A stretch of 64,000 bases of DNA from Desulfonatronum sp. SC1 (GCF_003046795.1 NZ_PZKN01000002.1:143912-207911), one strand, 5' to 3'; positions 8,698 to 22,616 are shown, numbered from the stretch's first letter. Numbers and translations are program-made. The notes: generated by a model from the letters alone, not told the origin.

Positions 8698-10980
8698 TCA
8701 GGCTTGTTTCAGTTGCCGGACCAACTCCCGCAGTTCGTTTCCCTGCCTGGCCAGTTCGGACACGGCTTCGGCCGACTGGTTCATGACCTCGCTGGTTTCC
8801 GAAGCGATCCGGTTGATGTCCTCCACCCCGCGGTTGATTTCCTCACTGGTGGCGGACTGTTCTTCAGCCGCCGTGGCGATGGACCGGACCTGATCCGCGG
8901 CCTGCTCGGCCAAACCCAGGATTTCTTTCAAGGCTTCGCCCGACTTGTTGGCCAGTTGCGTGGCGTCCTCAATGGCGGCCACAGACTGATCCATGCCCTG
9001 AATGTTGTTCCGGGTGCCCTGCTGAATGGCGGAGATGGCTTCGCCCACTTCCTTGGTGGCATTCATGGTCTTTTCCGCCAGCTTGCGAACCTCGTCGGCC
9101 ACCACAGCGAAACCGCGACCCGCGTCTCCGGCCCGGGCCGCCTCGATGGCCGCGTTCAGGGCCAGGAGGTTGGTCTGGTCCGCGATGTCCTCGATCACGT
9201 TCATGATCCGTCCGATTTGCTCGGCCTGTTGGCCCAACTGGCTGAGGTTGTTCTTCATCTCTTTGGCCTGGCTCTGAACCTTGTTGATGGCGACGACCGA
9301 GTCGCTGACCACTTTCGCGCCATCCTCGGCCTTGGTCCTGGCCTGATCCGAGGCCTCGGCGGCCTGGGAGGCATTCTTGGCCACCTCCAGAACCGTGGCG
9401 TTCATCTCCTCCATGGCCGTGGCCGTCTCACCGGTGCGGGTCCGCTGCTCCTCCGCGCCCCGGCTGGCCTGCTCCACTTGGGCCGCCAACTGTTCGGAGG
9501 CCGAACCGACCTGCTCCACCACGCCTTCAATGCGCCCGGCGGCCTGGAGCATGCCGTCGCGCTTGGCCTGTTCGGCTTGGCGTTTGGCCTCCTCGGCTTC
9601 CTGGGTAGCCAGGTTGCATTCCGCGGCTTTCTGCTCCGCCTCCTTGGTTTTGACGTCGGCCTCTTCCATTTTCTCGATCAAGGCGCCGACCATGGACTGA
9701 ATGCTCCGGTTCAGCTTCCCGACCTCGTCGCGTTGGTCGATGTCGGACTGAGCGTGCAGGTCTCCGCCGGCCACGGCCTGAGCGTATTTCATTAGACGGT
9801 TGATGGGTCCGGTGATCCGAGAGGCCAACAGCAGCCACAAGGCCACCACGGCAATTAAGGTCGCCGCGAGTACGCTCCAGATGACCATTCTGCCCTGGCT
9901 GTTCGTGGTCCTGATCAGTTCAACATCCTGAAAAATTTCTTCGTCGAAAGTTCCCGCGCCGATGGTCCAATCCCAAGGCGTGAAGTAAGCGATGCTGACG
10001 GTTTTCATCCGGGCTTTGAGTTCCCCCGGATTTTTCCAGGGATAGCGATCTTCGGCGAATTCTCCGGGTTTCAAGGCTTTGGCCTTGGCGATCATTTCCT
10101 GAATGAAGAACCTCCCGTCAGCGTCCCTGGCCTCCCACACGCTTTCGCCGTCCTGTCCACCGTGCTGGGAGATGATATACTGACCGTTGGAGTCGAGCAC
10201 GAACACGTAGCCGGTCTCGCCCACAATGATCTCCATGATCTGTCGGCGCAGACTCTCGGCGCTCTCCTCCGGCACCCCGACGTACAGCACGCCCACGACC
10301 CGACCTCCGGCGTCCATGATCGGCTCGTAAGCCGTGACGTACCACGCGTTTACCACGAAGGCCCGGCCGATAAAGCGTTGCCCGGCCAACACGCGCTCCA
10401 GGACCCGGTTAGGGGTCCCGTCCGGATTGCGCGCCGGAATGTAGGTGCCGATGGCCCTGTTTCCGTCCAGGGTCTCTACGTTGGTGCTCACCCGGAGCAT
10501 GTCTCCGGCCTCGTTCATGCGTTGGAAAATGGTGGCGGTTCCGCCGACCAGTTCACGGGTGTCGTCGACAATCGGCGAGTAACGTTCCACGTTGGCGTTC
10601 TGGCCCAACCAGGTGTCGCCGACCATCATCCTCGGCAGGCGGATATTGATCTGTTCCCGGGAAAATTGATTAATTGCTTGCCATTGCACGGTTTCCTCCG
10701 CGAAATGCACTCGGCCGGTCCGGCGCAGAATGTCGCGGGCCACGTTTAGGTCGCTGATGGTCTTCTGCTCCAGCACTTCCTGCATGCTGGTGACCATGGC
10801 CACGACCCCGGACACGACGCCCTCATTCTGATTCCTTGCGAGCTGATCCACCGCGTCCGCCGCGATCTCCTCGGCCTGCTCGGCCTTCCACATGGCGATA
10901 CCCGCGATAAGCAACAGCGGAATGATGGTCGCGGCCACCCCAGCGATGATCAGCTTCATTCGAATGGTCATGTTCTTCAC
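8698..10980 (-). CDS. Methyl-accepting chemotaxis protein with periplasmic Cache domain
   Basis: The 760-residue chemoreceptor starts at a GTG (10980), with GGAG 9 nt upstream. A membrane helix (about 8-28) is followed by a large periplasmic region with Cache features ([26 protein letters not shown], and [11 protein letters not shown] near its end). A second helix (about 372-392), a HAMP domain ([21 protein letters not shown]) and a long signalling domain follow. The hairpin tip reads [21 protein letters not shown], then [18 protein letters not shown], the universal MCP signature. No C-terminal CheR-docking pentapeptide is seen. It lies downstream of cheW in the same direction, probably one operon. 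The ligand is unknown. Confidence 0.95.
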   Translation of the reverse strand: MKNMTIRMKLIIAGVAATIIPLLLIAGIAMWKAEQAEEIAADAVDQLARNQNEGVVSGVVAMVTSMQEVLEQKTISDLNVARDILRRTGRVHFAEETVQWQAINQFSREQINIRLPRMMVGDTWLGQNANVERYSPIVDDTRELVGGTATIFQRMNEAGDMLRVSTNVETLDGNRAIGTYIPARNPDGTPNRVLERVLAGQRFIGRAFVVNAWYVTAYEPIMDAGGRVVGVLYVGVPEESAESLRRQIMEIIVGETGYVFVLDSNGQYIISQHGGQDGESVWEARDADGRFFIQEMIAKAKALKPGEFAEDRYPWKNPGELKARMKTVSIAYFTPWDWTIGAGTFDEEIFQDVELIRTTNSQGRMVIWSVLAATLIAVVALWLLLASRITGPINRLMKYAQAVAGGDLHAQSDIDQRDEVGKLNRSIQSMVGALIEKMEEADVKTKEAEQKAAECNLATQEAEEAKRQAEQAKRDGMLQAAGRIEGVVEQVGSASEQLAAQVEQASRGAEEQRTRTGETATAMEEMNATVLEVAKNASQAAEASDQARTKAEDGAKVVSDSVVAINKVQSQAKEMKNNLSQLGQQAEQIGRIMNVIEDIADQTNLLALNAAIEAARAGDAGRGFAVVADEVRKLAEKTMNATKEVGEAISAIQQGTRNNIQGMDQSVAAIEDATQLANKSGEALKEILGLAEQAADQVRSIATAAEEQSATSEEINRGVEDINRIASETSEVMNQSAEAVSELARQGNELRELVRQLKQA

Positions 10981-11048
10981 TGGCTTAGTCTCCTTCGTTC
11001 GTTAAGTGAACGGATATTCGAACCAACGCGCTTCAGGCCTAGAACAGC

Positions 11049-11534
11049 TTAAATTCCGGCCAGCATGTTTTGTTCGCCCCGGCTCAACAGGCGATCCAGG
11101 TCCAACAGGATCAGTAGTCTGTCGGCCAGCTTGCCCACGCCGTTGATGTATTCGGACTCGATCCCCGAGATGATGGCCGGGGGCGGTTCCACCGTGTTCG
11201 CCGGGATGCGCAGTACTTCGGAAACCGAATCCACCACGAAGCCGACGATGACCTTGTTGATCTCGATGACGATAATCCGGGTGTGCTTGTCGTGTTCCTG
11301 GGCGGTCATGCCGAAGCGTTTGCGCAGATCGATGATAGGGATGACCTTGCCCCGCAGGTTGATCACTCCTTCCACGAAATCCGGAGCTTTGGGCACCCTG
11401 GTGATGCCCAACATCCGGATGATTTCCTGGACCTTGAGGATCTCCACGCCGAATTCTTCTTCCCCGATGTGGAAGGTGACCAGTTGCAGCAGCTCGGCTT
11501 CCGGACCTTTTTGAACCAAGTTCTCTTGTCCCAT
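11049..11534 (-). CDS. cheW: Chemotaxis coupling protein CheW
   Basis: This 161-residue CheW links receptors to the CheA kinase. Diagnostic segments are LVTFHIGEEEFGVEILKVQEI, FVEGVINLRGKVIPIIDLRKRFG and VGFVVDSVSEVLRI. The ATG at 11534 is chosen over upstream in-frame starts because GGAGG lies 5 nt before it and conserved sequence begins just after. The mcp gene starts 68 bp downstream, so the pair probably forms a receptor-coupler unit feeding a CheA encoded elsewhere. Confidence 0.94.
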   Translation of the reverse strand: MGQENLVQKGPEAELLQLVTFHIGEEEFGVEILKVQEIIRMLGITRVPKAPDFVEGVINLRGKVIPIIDLRKRFGMTAQEHDKHTRIIVIEINKVIVGFVVDSVSEVLRIPANTVEPPPAIISGIESEYINGVGKLADRLLILLDLDRLLSRGEQNMLAGI

Positions 11535-12019
11535 CCTGCCTCCGCGCGTGTTTGTCGCGGCGGGACGTCGTCGCCGACATGAATAATTGTCCATGGCCCG
11601 ACCGTCCGGGCTCCACACCGTCGTGCCTCGCGAACGCCGCCTCATTGCCGCGGCGTCGCGGATAAGCCTGTCCGCGTTCGTCGATTCGGCAGATCATTGT
11701 GATTTTTATAACAAATCATTTAACCAAAATAAATACAAAAGTGAACGACATTCAGTGTCTCATTCTGCCAAGTTTTAAATGTCGTTGAGTTTGCGTTTAC
11801 AAGCGCTCTCTTGTAAACGACCAAGCGGTTGATCCACGCGCCGTAGCTGTATCCCGCAACCGTATTCGTGACTTGCCACCCTTGACCCCGCGGCTCCCCT
11901 AACCGAGCGGCCCGGCGAACGGCCCATCACGAACGGCCATGGTCGCGGCGCGACGCGTTCCCGTTCCAGGTCCATTCATTTCACCATCACCCCAGAACCC
12001 GTTTTCGAGACATCCCGAC
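11535..12019. other. Divergent intergenic region cheW-carB (485 bp)
   Basis: No gene was supported here. The block at about 11695-11790 is clearly AT-rich compared with its surroundings and contains an ACGACATT/AATGTCGT inverted repeat (about 11747-11786). It probably carries the divergent promoters of cheW and carB, but no exact promoter was assigned. Confidence 0.5.
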
Positions 12020-15253
<3,234 letters not shown>

Positions 15254-15294
15254 ACCGAACCGTCGCACTTTGAGAACACAATCGGGATAAACGA

Positions 15295-16692
15295 ATGAAA
15301 CGAGAATACTGCGGACTCGTCGGCATTTCCGGGCATCCGGAAGCGGCCAGGATGGCCTATTTCGGACTGTACGCCTTGCAGCATCGCGGCCAGGAAAGCG
15401 CGGGCATCGTAACCTGGGACGGGATCAAGCTCCGGGAGCAGCGGGGCATGGGCCTAGTGGCCGACGTGTTCAACGAGCGCCATCTGGGCAAGGAACTCAA
15501 GGGCTCCACCGCGGTTGGCCACACCCGTTACTCCACCACCGGAGCCTCCCTGCTGCGCAACGCCCAGCCCTTCATGGTCCGCTTCGGGGAATACCGTCTG
15601 GCCATCGGGCACAACGGGAACCTAGTCAACGCCCAGGCCTTGCGTCAGGAACTGGAAGAGCAAGGGTCCATCTTTCAGACCACCATGGACAGCGAGGTCA
15701 TTGTTCACCTGATCGCCCGGAACCTGAACGGCAAAAGCCTGGAAGAAGCCGTCGCCCTGGCCTGCTCCCGGATCCAAGGGGCCTACTCACTGGTCATTCT
15801 GGCCAACAACAAGCTCATCGCCCTGCGCGACCCCCTGGGCTTTCGCCCCCTGGCCCTGGGCCGGATGGGCGACGCCTACGTGGTAGCCTCGGAAACCTGC
15901 GCCTTCGACCTGCTGGAGGCGGAATACCTGCGATGCATCGAGCCCGGGGAGATGGTGGTCATCGAGGATCACGGCCTCAGCTCGCGGCGCTTCGCCGAGG
16001 CCGCGCCTTCCAAGTCCTGCATCTTCGAGTTGGTCTATTTCGCGCGGCCGGACTCCCTGGTCTTCGGCCGGGAGGTCTACGCGGCCCGCAAGCGGATGGG
16101 GGAACTTCTGGCCCAGGAAGCTCCAGTGGACGCGGATTTCATCATGCCCTTCCCGGACTCCGGGATGTACGCCGCCGTGGGCTACGCCCAGGCTTCGGGC
16201 ATGCCCTTCGAACTAGGCATGATCCGCAACCACTACATTGGGCGGACCTTCATCCAACCCTCCCAGGACATGCGGGACTTCGGCGTGCGCGTCAAACTCA
16301 ATCCGGTCCGCTCGCTGATCAAGAACAAACGCCTGGTGATCATCGAGGACTCCATCGTCCGGGGCACGACCATCCGCACCAGGGTCAAGAAGCTGCGTGA
16401 GATGGGGGCCCGGGAGATCCACATGCGGGTCAGCTGCCCGCCCATCCGGCACCCCTGCTATTTCGGCATCGACTTCTCCTCCAAGGGAGAACTGATCGCC
16501 TCTAACCATCCGGTTCCGGACATCGCCCGCTACATCGGCCTGGACAGCCTGCACTACCTGAGCATCGACGGGCTGCTGAACTCCGTTGGCAAGGACATGG
16601 GCTACTGCCTGGCCTGCTTCGACGGCCGCTACCCGGTTGACGTGGACCCCGCCTGCTCCAAGATGTGTCTGGAGGACAAGTGTTGCGGATAA
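15295..16692 (+). CDS. purF: Amidophosphoribosyltransferase
   Basis: This 465-residue enzyme catalyses the first step of purine synthesis, PRPP plus glutamine to phosphoribosylamine. The N-terminal nucleophile is Cys6 after a short propeptide (MKREY removed). The glutaminase region contains YALQHRGQESAGI, and the PRPP loop reads VIIEDSIVRGTT. Cysteines in SCIFE, HPCYFGID and CLACFDGRYP fit the Fe-S-cluster (Bacillus-type) PurF rather than the E. coli cluster-free type. It follows carB and precedes kdsD by 16 bp. Confidence 0.98.
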   Translation: MKREYCGLVGISGHPEAARMAYFGLYALQHRGQESAGIVTWDGIKLREQRGMGLVADVFNERHLGKELKGSTAVGHTRYSTTGASLLRNAQPFMVRFGEYRLAIGHNGNLVNAQALRQELEEQGSIFQTTMDSEVIVHLIARNLNGKSLEEAVALACSRIQGAYSLVILANNKLIALRDPLGFRPLALGRMGDAYVVASETCAFDLLEAEYLRCIEPGEMVVIEDHGLSSRRFAEAAPSKSCIFELVYFARPDSLVFGREVYAARKRMGELLAQEAPVDADFIMPFPDSGMYAAVGYAQASGMPFELGMIRNHYIGRTFIQPSQDMRDFGVRVKLNPVRSLIKNKRLVIIEDSIVRGTTIRTRVKKLREMGAREIHMRVSCPPIRHPCYFGIDFSSKGELIASNHPVPDIARYIGLDSLHYLSIDGLLNSVGKDMGYCLACFDGRYPVDVDPACSKMCLEDKCCG

Positions 16693-16708
16693 CCTCCGGA
16701 GGGCGACG

Positions 16709-17749
16709 ATGACCCAGATTCCGCCCCAGGCTCCTTCTCAGATCTCATCTCAAGACCCATCTCAACCATTGACCCGCGACTGGCCGGCCCTGGCCCGCGA
16801 AGTCCTGGATGTGGAGATTGCCGGACTGATTGCCGTGCGTGACGACCTGGGCCGAGGCTTTCTGGACGCCCTGGAGGCCCTGGCCGAATGCTCCGGGCGG
16901 GTCGTGGTCATCGGCCTGGGCAAGTCCGGCTTGGTGGGCCGCAAGATCGCGGCCACCCTGAGCAGCACCGGCACTCCGGCCTTTTTTCTGCACCCCGTGG
17001 AAGGGGCTCACGGCGACCTTGGCATGATCCGTCCCGAGGATGTGGCCTTGGCCATTTCCAACAGCGGAGAAACCGACGAACTGAACGCCATCCTGCCCGC
17101 CCTGCGCTCCCTGGGGGTGCGCGTCGTGGCCCTGACCCGCGACGAGCGCTCCTCACTGGCCGGTCTGAGCGACATCGTGATTAAAGTCGCCGTGCCCAAA
17201 GAAGCCTGCCCCTTGGGGCTGGCCCCCACGGCCAGCACTACCGCGGCCCTGGCCGTGGGCGACGCCCTGGCCGTTTGCCTGATTCACTGGAAGCGTTTCG
17301 ATGCTTGCGCCTTCCGGCGCTGCCACCCGGGCGGCACCCTGGGGCAACGATTGCGGCTGCTGATTCGGGACGTCATGCATCGGGAAAACATTCCAGTGGT
17401 CCGAGCCGGGGCTTCCCTGGCCCAGGCCTTGACCGTGCTGAATACCGGCGGCCTGGGCACGGTGGCCGTGCTGGAAGACCACAGCGGCCGTCTCACGGGC
17501 ATTCTCACGGACGGCGACGTCCGGCGCATGCTCTGTCAGGAACGGCTGGACCCGGCCGACGCGGTGGACGCGGTGATGACCATGTCCCCGCGAAGCGTCC
17601 ATCCGGACCAAACCGCGGCCCTGGCCCTGGACGTCATGGAGTCCGCGGCCATTACAGTCCTGCCCGTGGTGGACGCCGCTGGCCTCCTCCAGGGCATGGT
17701 CCATCTGCACGACCTGCTGGGCAAGGGGGGCGTCAAGTTCGCCCGATAG
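16709..17749 (+). CDS. kdsD: D-arabinose-5-phosphate isomerase (SIS plus two CBS)
   Basis: The 346-residue protein converts ribulose 5-phosphate to arabinose 5-phosphate for the Kdo of lipopolysaccharide. The N-terminal SIS domain shows VIGLGKSGLVGRKIAATLSS and ISNSGETDEL, then LAPTASTTAALAVGDALA and FHPGG-like CHPGGTLGQRL. Two CBS domains fill the C-terminal third. The ATG at 16709 has GGAGG 7 nt upstream and follows purF by 16 bp, which argues against longer upstream starts. Its presence supports a Kdo-containing outer membrane. Confidence 0.94.
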   Translation: MTQIPPQAPSQISSQDPSQPLTRDWPALAREVLDVEIAGLIAVRDDLGRGFLDALEALAECSGRVVVIGLGKSGLVGRKIAATLSSTGTPAFFLHPVEGAHGDLGMIRPEDVALAISNSGETDELNAILPALRSLGVRVVALTRDERSSLAGLSDIVIKVAVPKEACPLGLAPTASTTAALAVGDALAVCLIHWKRFDACAFRRCHPGGTLGQRLRLLIRDVMHRENIPVVRAGASLAQALTVLNTGGLGTVAVLEDHSGRLTGILTDGDVRRMLCQERLDPADAVDAVMTMSPRSVHPDQTAALALDVMESAAITVLPVVDAAGLLQGMVHLHDLLGKGGVKFAR

Positions 17750-17804
17750 TTCGCCCGATAGTTCTTCGGGCGAGACCATACTTGCATATGCTCAAAAAGA
17801 TTCA

Positions 17805-18356
17805 ATGATTACCCAGGCCGAACCAGTCGACATCTGTGCTCGATGCGCCGAAAAATTTCCGACTTGTTGCCGGATTGTTCCCGGCATGGAAGCCTCCTGC
17901 ATCCCCATCAGCGCGGAGGAACGCTCGCGCCTTACGCTCCACGCCTCTGGGCCGGATGTTCCGGTCTGCGTGGATGAGCCCAATTCCGAAGGCTTCTTGC
18001 GGGCCGTACACAAACTGTTTCCTGGTCGCCGCGAACAAATCCAGAAGCTCTTTCCCTCCCGAAACACTCACTCTCGTTTGTCGGTAACCGCGGACGGAAG
18101 CTGTATTTTTCTCGACCACTACGGCTGTGTTCTGCCCGTGGAGGATCGCCCCTATTATTGCCGACTCTATCCATTCTGGTTTATTCATTCCAAGCTGTTC
18201 ACGTTGACCTCGTCGGAATGCTTGGCCGTGAACACCTGTTCGTCAACCTCGGGGCTGTTCGCCCTGTTCAAGACCGATCCATCCGCCCTGCGCGCCCTGC
18301 ACGATTCCTTGCTGACCGCCTGGGGGCTTTTCGCGGATGAGCCGAGACGGAAATAA
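17805..18356 (+). CDS. YkgJ-like cysteine-cluster protein
   Basis: This 183-residue protein has an N-terminal CARCAEKFPTCC cluster and more cysteines in GSCIFLDHYGCVLP and YYCRLYPFW. The pattern is that of the YkgJ/Fli-type family, thought to bind zinc or iron-sulfur, function unknown. Its stop overlaps the start of the penicillin-binding protein gene (TAATG), so the two are translationally coupled. Confidence 0.75.
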   Translation: MITQAEPVDICARCAEKFPTCCRIVPGMEASCIPISAEERSRLTLHASGPDVPVCVDEPNSEGFLRAVHKLFPGRREQIQKLFPSRNTHSRLSVTADGSCIFLDHYGCVLPVEDRPYYCRLYPFWFIHSKLFTLTSSECLAVNTCSSTSGLFALFKTDPSALRALHDSLLTAWGLFADEPRRK

Positions 18357-20779
18357 TGCGCAAACTGCTGATCATTGGCCTTATACTGTTGGTTCTTCTG
18401 GCTTTGGCCGGGGCCGGAGGCCTCGTTGGACTGTATGTCTGGGCCGCGCGCGATCTGCCCAGCTTCAAAAAAATCACGGATTACAACCCGTCATTGGTGA
18501 CCACGGTCCTGAGCCGCGACGACGAGGTTCTGGGCTACTTCTACAACGAGCGCCGTTTTCTGGTGGAGTCCACGGACCTGCCTCCTCACGTGATCCAAAG
18601 CTTCCTTGCCGCCGAGGACAGCAACTTCTATCACCATGAGGGCATCGACATCTCCGGGATCCTGCGCTCCCTGATCCGCAACATCCAGGCCCGGGGCATC
18701 GTCCAGGGCGGCAGCACCATCACCCAGCAGGTGATCAAGTCCCTGCTGCTCACCCCGGAACGCAGCTATGAGCGCAAGCTCAAGGAAGCCATTCTGGCCT
18801 ACCGGCTGGAGCGCTACCTGACCAAGGACGAAATCCTGACCATCTATCTGAACCAGATATTTTTCGGGGCCGGGGCCTACGGCATCGAAGCCGCGGCCAG
18901 GACCTACTTCAACAAACACGCCCATGAACTGGATTTGGCCGAGGTGGCCCTGCTGGCCGGTCTGCCCAAGGCGCCTTCCGTGAACAATCCGTTGCGCAAC
19001 GCCGCCGGGGCTCGGTCCAGACAAGTCTACGTATTGGATCGTCTGCAAGCCCTGGGATGGATTTCTCCGGAAGAATACTCGGCGGCCCTGGAACAACAAT
19101 TGGTCTTCGACAGCGGAAGCGACCCCTCCTGGCGGCGCGGAGCCTGGTATCTGGAGGACGTCCGCCGGGACCTGATTGCCAAGTACGGGGAGGAAAAAGT
19201 CTATACCGGCGGGTTGAAGGTCCGCACCGCGGTGGACCTGCGCCACCAGGTCGCCGCTGAACAGGCCATGCGCTCCGAATTGACCGCCCTGGGCAAACGC
19301 CAAGGTTGGCACGGTCCCATTGAGCGGCTGACCGGCACGGCGACGGACGATTTCCTGCAAGGCCAGCAGGTCGACATGGACGCCGTGCTGAACGGCAACT
19401 GGATTCGGGTCCTGGTCACGGACGTGCGCGCCGACGGCGCGTATGTCCGCTTCGGCCCGTACCACGGATGGCTGGACGTCGCGACCATGGGCTGGGCGCG
19501 GACCCCGAACCCGGCTCGGGCCCCGGAGGATGTTCCCCCGGTCCGGGACGCTCAACGCGTCCTGGAGGTCGGCGACGTTGTCTGGGCCTCGCTGCTTCCG
19601 ATGGATGACGAAAGCCTGGACGAATTGACCCTGGAGTTGGAAGCGAAGAACGCCGAGAAGGTCGATGAATTCGTCCAAGCCTTACTGGGCAGAAAATGGG
19701 AGCTGGCCCTGGAGCAGGAACCCACCGTGGAAGGCGCCCTGGCCTCCATCGATCCCGTGACCGGCGACGTTCTGGCCCTGGTCGGTGGTTACAGCTTTCA
19801 GCGCAGCCATTTCAACCGAGCCACCCAGGCCGTGCGCCAGCCCGGCTCCACGTTCAAGCCCGTCGTCTACTCCGCTGCCCTGGACCATGGCTACACCGCC
19901 GCATCCATCGTGATGGACGCGCCCATCGTCTTCACGGACGCCGCGACCCGCGACACCTGGAAACCGGAAAATTTCGAAGGCCGGTTTTACGGCCCGACTT
20001 TGCTCCGTACCGCCTTGGTCAAGTCCCGAAACCTGGTCACCATCCGGGTGGCCCAATCCGTGGGCATCACCAACATCATCCAACGGGCGCGGGAACTCGG
20101 CCTGCAAGGCGACTTCACCCCCGACCTCTCCGTCAGCCTCGGCTCCATTCCGGTCAACTTGTTGAACATGTGCCAGGCCTTTTCCGCTTTTGCCCGGGAC
20201 GGCTCCATCGTGGAACCCAGGACCATCCTTTCCGTGCATACTGCTTGGGGTGAACCGTTGCTGGAAAATGAAATTCACGTCTATCCATCCATATCCGCCC
20301 AGAACGCCTACATCATCACCAATATGTTGGAAGAGGCTGTTCGCGACGGCACCGGACGCCGGGCCCGCGCCCTGGGACGCCCGGTGGCCGGAAAAACCGG
20401 AACCACCAACAACCACCACGACGCGTGGTTCATCGGCTACACGCCGTATCTCCTGACCGGGGTCTACGTCGGCTTCGACCAACTTGCCCCTCTGGGCCGC
20501 CTGGAAACCGGTTCACGGGCCGCGCTGCCCGCTTGGCTGGCCTATCGCCAAGAGGTGGAAAGCATGTATCCCACGCAAAACTTCACCCCTCCCCCCGGAC
20601 TGATCATGGCTCGGGTCGACGCTGAAAGCGGTCTGCTGGCCGGACCGGCCTGGGAAGGCGAAACCTACCTGCTGCCTTTTATTTCCGGGACTCAGCCCCA
20701 GCGGGTGGCCAGTTCGCGAATGAACGGCGGCACGGGGCGGCCGAGTTCGGAAGAAGACCTGTTGCGGCAAATCTTTTAG
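18356..20779 (+). CDS. mrcA: Class A penicillin-binding protein 1A
   Basis: The 807-residue bifunctional peptidoglycan synthase is anchored by one N-terminal membrane helix (about 4-30). The glycosyltransferase-51 domain has the catalytic motif AAEDSNFYHHEG (E87), then GGSTITQQVIK and RKLKEAILAYRLE. An OB-like insert follows, and the transpeptidase domain has the nucleophile in PGSTFKP (S498), KSRN and GKTGTTN. Family length and order are normal. It polymerises and crosslinks the cell wall in the periplasm. Translation is probably coupled to the preceding YkgJ-like gene. Confidence 0.96.
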   Translation: MRKLLIIGLILLVLLALAGAGGLVGLYVWAARDLPSFKKITDYNPSLVTTVLSRDDEVLGYFYNERRFLVESTDLPPHVIQSFLAAEDSNFYHHEGIDISGILRSLIRNIQARGIVQGGSTITQQVIKSLLLTPERSYERKLKEAILAYRLERYLTKDEILTIYLNQIFFGAGAYGIEAAARTYFNKHAHELDLAEVALLAGLPKAPSVNNPLRNAAGARSRQVYVLDRLQALGWISPEEYSAALEQQLVFDSGSDPSWRRGAWYLEDVRRDLIAKYGEEKVYTGGLKVRTAVDLRHQVAAEQAMRSELTALGKRQGWHGPIERLTGTATDDFLQGQQVDMDAVLNGNWIRVLVTDVRADGAYVRFGPYHGWLDVATMGWARTPNPARAPEDVPPVRDAQRVLEVGDVVWASLLPMDDESLDELTLELEAKNAEKVDEFVQALLGRKWELALEQEPTVEGALASIDPVTGDVLALVGGYSFQRSHFNRATQAVRQPGSTFKPVVYSAALDHGYTAASIVMDAPIVFTDAATRDTWKPENFEGRFYGPTLLRTALVKSRNLVTIRVAQSVGITNIIQRARELGLQGDFTPDLSVSLGSIPVNLLNMCQAFSAFARDGSIVEPRTILSVHTAWGEPLLENEIHVYPSISAQNAYIITNMLEEAVRDGTGRRARALGRPVAGKTGTTNNHHDAWFIGYTPYLLTGVYVGFDQLAPLGRLETGSRAALPAWLAYRQEVESMYPTQNFTPPPGLIMARVDAESGLLAGPAWEGETYLLPFISGTQPQRVASSRMNGGTGRPSSEEDLLRQIF

Positions 20780-20855
20780 CCCATGACCCATTGCCATTAC
20801 ATTTTTTTTGTGGCTTGATGCCGATCCGTCACCAATCCCTCAAGGAGCACCAACC

Positions 20856-21314
20856 ATGAGCATAGAAATCGCCAAATCCTTCATCAAGGCAACAACGGAA
20901 GTCCTATCCACGATGGCCATGATCACTCCCGTGGCGGGCAAGCCGTACGTCAAGAAGGACAGCATGGCCAAAGGCGACGTCACCGGCGTGATCGGTCTGA
21001 CCGGAGATAAGACCGGGACCATCTCCGTGACCTTCACGCAAAAATGCGCTCTGGCTGTTGTCAAAAATATGCTGGGCGACGCCGTTGAAGACATCATTTT
21101 GGACACCAAGGACGCCGTGGGGGAAATTACGAACATGATTTCCGGGAAATCTCGTCAACTTCTGGCCGAGACCGGGCTGACCATCCAATCCGCCACGCCC
21201 ACGGTGATCATGGGCAAAGGCCACACCATCCACCATATATCCTCCGAGCCGATCATGGCCATTCCATTCACCACGGATCATGGTGAGTTCACGGTTGAGT
21301 TTTGTTTTCAATAA
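20856..21314 (+). CDS. CheX-like chemotaxis phosphatase
   Basis: This 152-residue protein resembles CheX, the CheC/FliY-class phosphatase that removes phosphate from CheY. The helix DAVGEITNMISGKSR carries the family E-x2-N catalytic pair. The ATG at 20856 follows AAGGAG by 7 nt, which excludes an upstream in-frame start. No CheY or CheA gene is adjacent; the partner regulator must lie elsewhere. Confidence 0.82.
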   Translation: MSIEIAKSFIKATTEVLSTMAMITPVAGKPYVKKDSMAKGDVTGVIGLTGDKTGTISVTFTQKCALAVVKNMLGDAVEDIILDTKDAVGEITNMISGKSRQLLAETGLTIQSATPTVIMGKGHTIHHISSEPIMAIPFTTDHGEFTVEFCFQ

Positions 21315-21446
21315 TGCGAACCTTTCACGTCGACGGAGCGGAATTGATTTCCCGTGCTTCCCGTCTCAAGTTCATCCGATCATATTGCGGATGCCTCAAC
21401 CTCAGACTCCGCATTGTCTGAAAACATTTCCCCAGGATGGCGTATC

Positions 21447-22616
21447 ATGCGACTGTTACGTATTTCTTTCTTTTTTCTCATTTTTCTGCTTTTGACCACG
21501 TCGGTCCACGCCCGCCTGCACATCAGTCCGCCCTCCGAACTGACGGCCCGCAACTATTTTCTAATGGACGCACGTAGCGGGGCGACCCTGGCGGAAAAAG
21601 ACGCTGATCTGCGCGTGGAACCGGCCAGCCTGACCAAGATCATGACCGCCTATTTAGTCTTTCGGGAATTGCAAGCCGAGAGGCTCACCCTTGACGAGGA
21701 AATACTGGTCAGCGAACAGGCTTGGCGCACTGGGATGACCGGGGCGTCCAGAATGTACATCGATGTGGGCAGCCACGTCACCGTGGAAGACCTGATCCGA
21801 GGGATGATCGTCCAGTCCGGCAACGACGCCTGCGTGGCCCTGGCCGAACGGATCGCCGGAACCGAAGCGGCCTTCGTGGACTTGATGAACGCCCAGGCCC
21901 TGGCCCTGGGTATGAACGACACCCAGTTCCAGAACAGCCACGGCCTGCCCAGCGAACAAGCGCAGTACACCTCCGCCCGGGACATCGTCACCTTGGCCAG
22001 AGAGCTGATCACCAGCTTCCCGGAATATTACGGCTACTACTCGGAACGCAGCTTCACCTACAACAACATCACCCAGCACAACCGCAACCTTCTTTTGGGC
22101 CGGGACCCCTCGGTGGACGGCGTGAAAACCGGTTGGACCTCGGCGGCCGGATACAATCTGGTAACCTCGGCCCAGCGCGACGAGATGCGGTTGGTGGCCG
22201 TGGTCATGGGCATTGAAGCTTCCAGCTCTCGTGATGGCGGCCGGGCTCGGGCGGATCAATCTCAAGCCTTGCTGAACTGGGGATTTCGGCAGTTTGAAAC
22301 CGCGACCATTCAACAACCCGGAGATATCCTCGTTGAACCTCGGCTGTGGTTCGGAGCGGTGACCCGCCTGCCCGTGGGCGTTGACACGACGTTCTTCGCT
22401 TCCATCCCCAAAGGCAGTCGGGAAAGCCTTCGTCTGGAAATAGCTCTCGAAGAACGGATCGAAGCTCCGGTAGAAGTCGGACAGCCCGTGGGAGAACTGC
22501 GGGTCTATCTGGAAGACGACCTGGTTGCTGACCACCCTCTGGTGGCCTTGCGCAGCGTCAAGGAAGGCGGCATCTTTCGCTCTCTCCTGGATACGATTCT
22601 GCGCTGGTTTCAGTGA
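21447..22616 (+). CDS. D-alanyl-D-alanine carboxypeptidase (PBP5/6 type)
   Basis: The 389-residue secreted enzyme trims the terminal D-Ala of peptidoglycan stem peptides. A signal peptide (MRLLRISFFFLIFLLL...VHA) justifies the ATG at 21447 over upstream in-frame codons. The peptidase-S11 motifs are SLTK (S61), SGN and KTGWTS. The C-terminal PBP5 beta-rich domain follows, and the last residues (IFRSLLDTILRWFQ) form the amphipathic membrane anchor typical of DacA/DacC. Confidence 0.94.
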   Translation: MRLLRISFFFLIFLLLTTSVHARLHISPPSELTARNYFLMDARSGATLAEKDADLRVEPASLTKIMTAYLVFRELQAERLTLDEEILVSEQAWRTGMTGASRMYIDVGSHVTVEDLIRGMIVQSGNDACVALAERIAGTEAAFVDLMNAQALALGMNDTQFQNSHGLPSEQAQYTSARDIVTLARELITSFPEYYGYYSERSFTYNNITQHNRNLLLGRDPSVDGVKTGWTSAAGYNLVTSAQRDEMRLVAVVMGIEASSSRDGGRARADQSQALLNWGFRQFETATIQQPGDILVEPRLWFGAVTRLPVGVDTTFFASIPKGSRESLRLEIALEERIEAPVEVGQPVGELRVYLEDDLVADHPLVALRSVKEGGIFRSLLDTILRWFQ

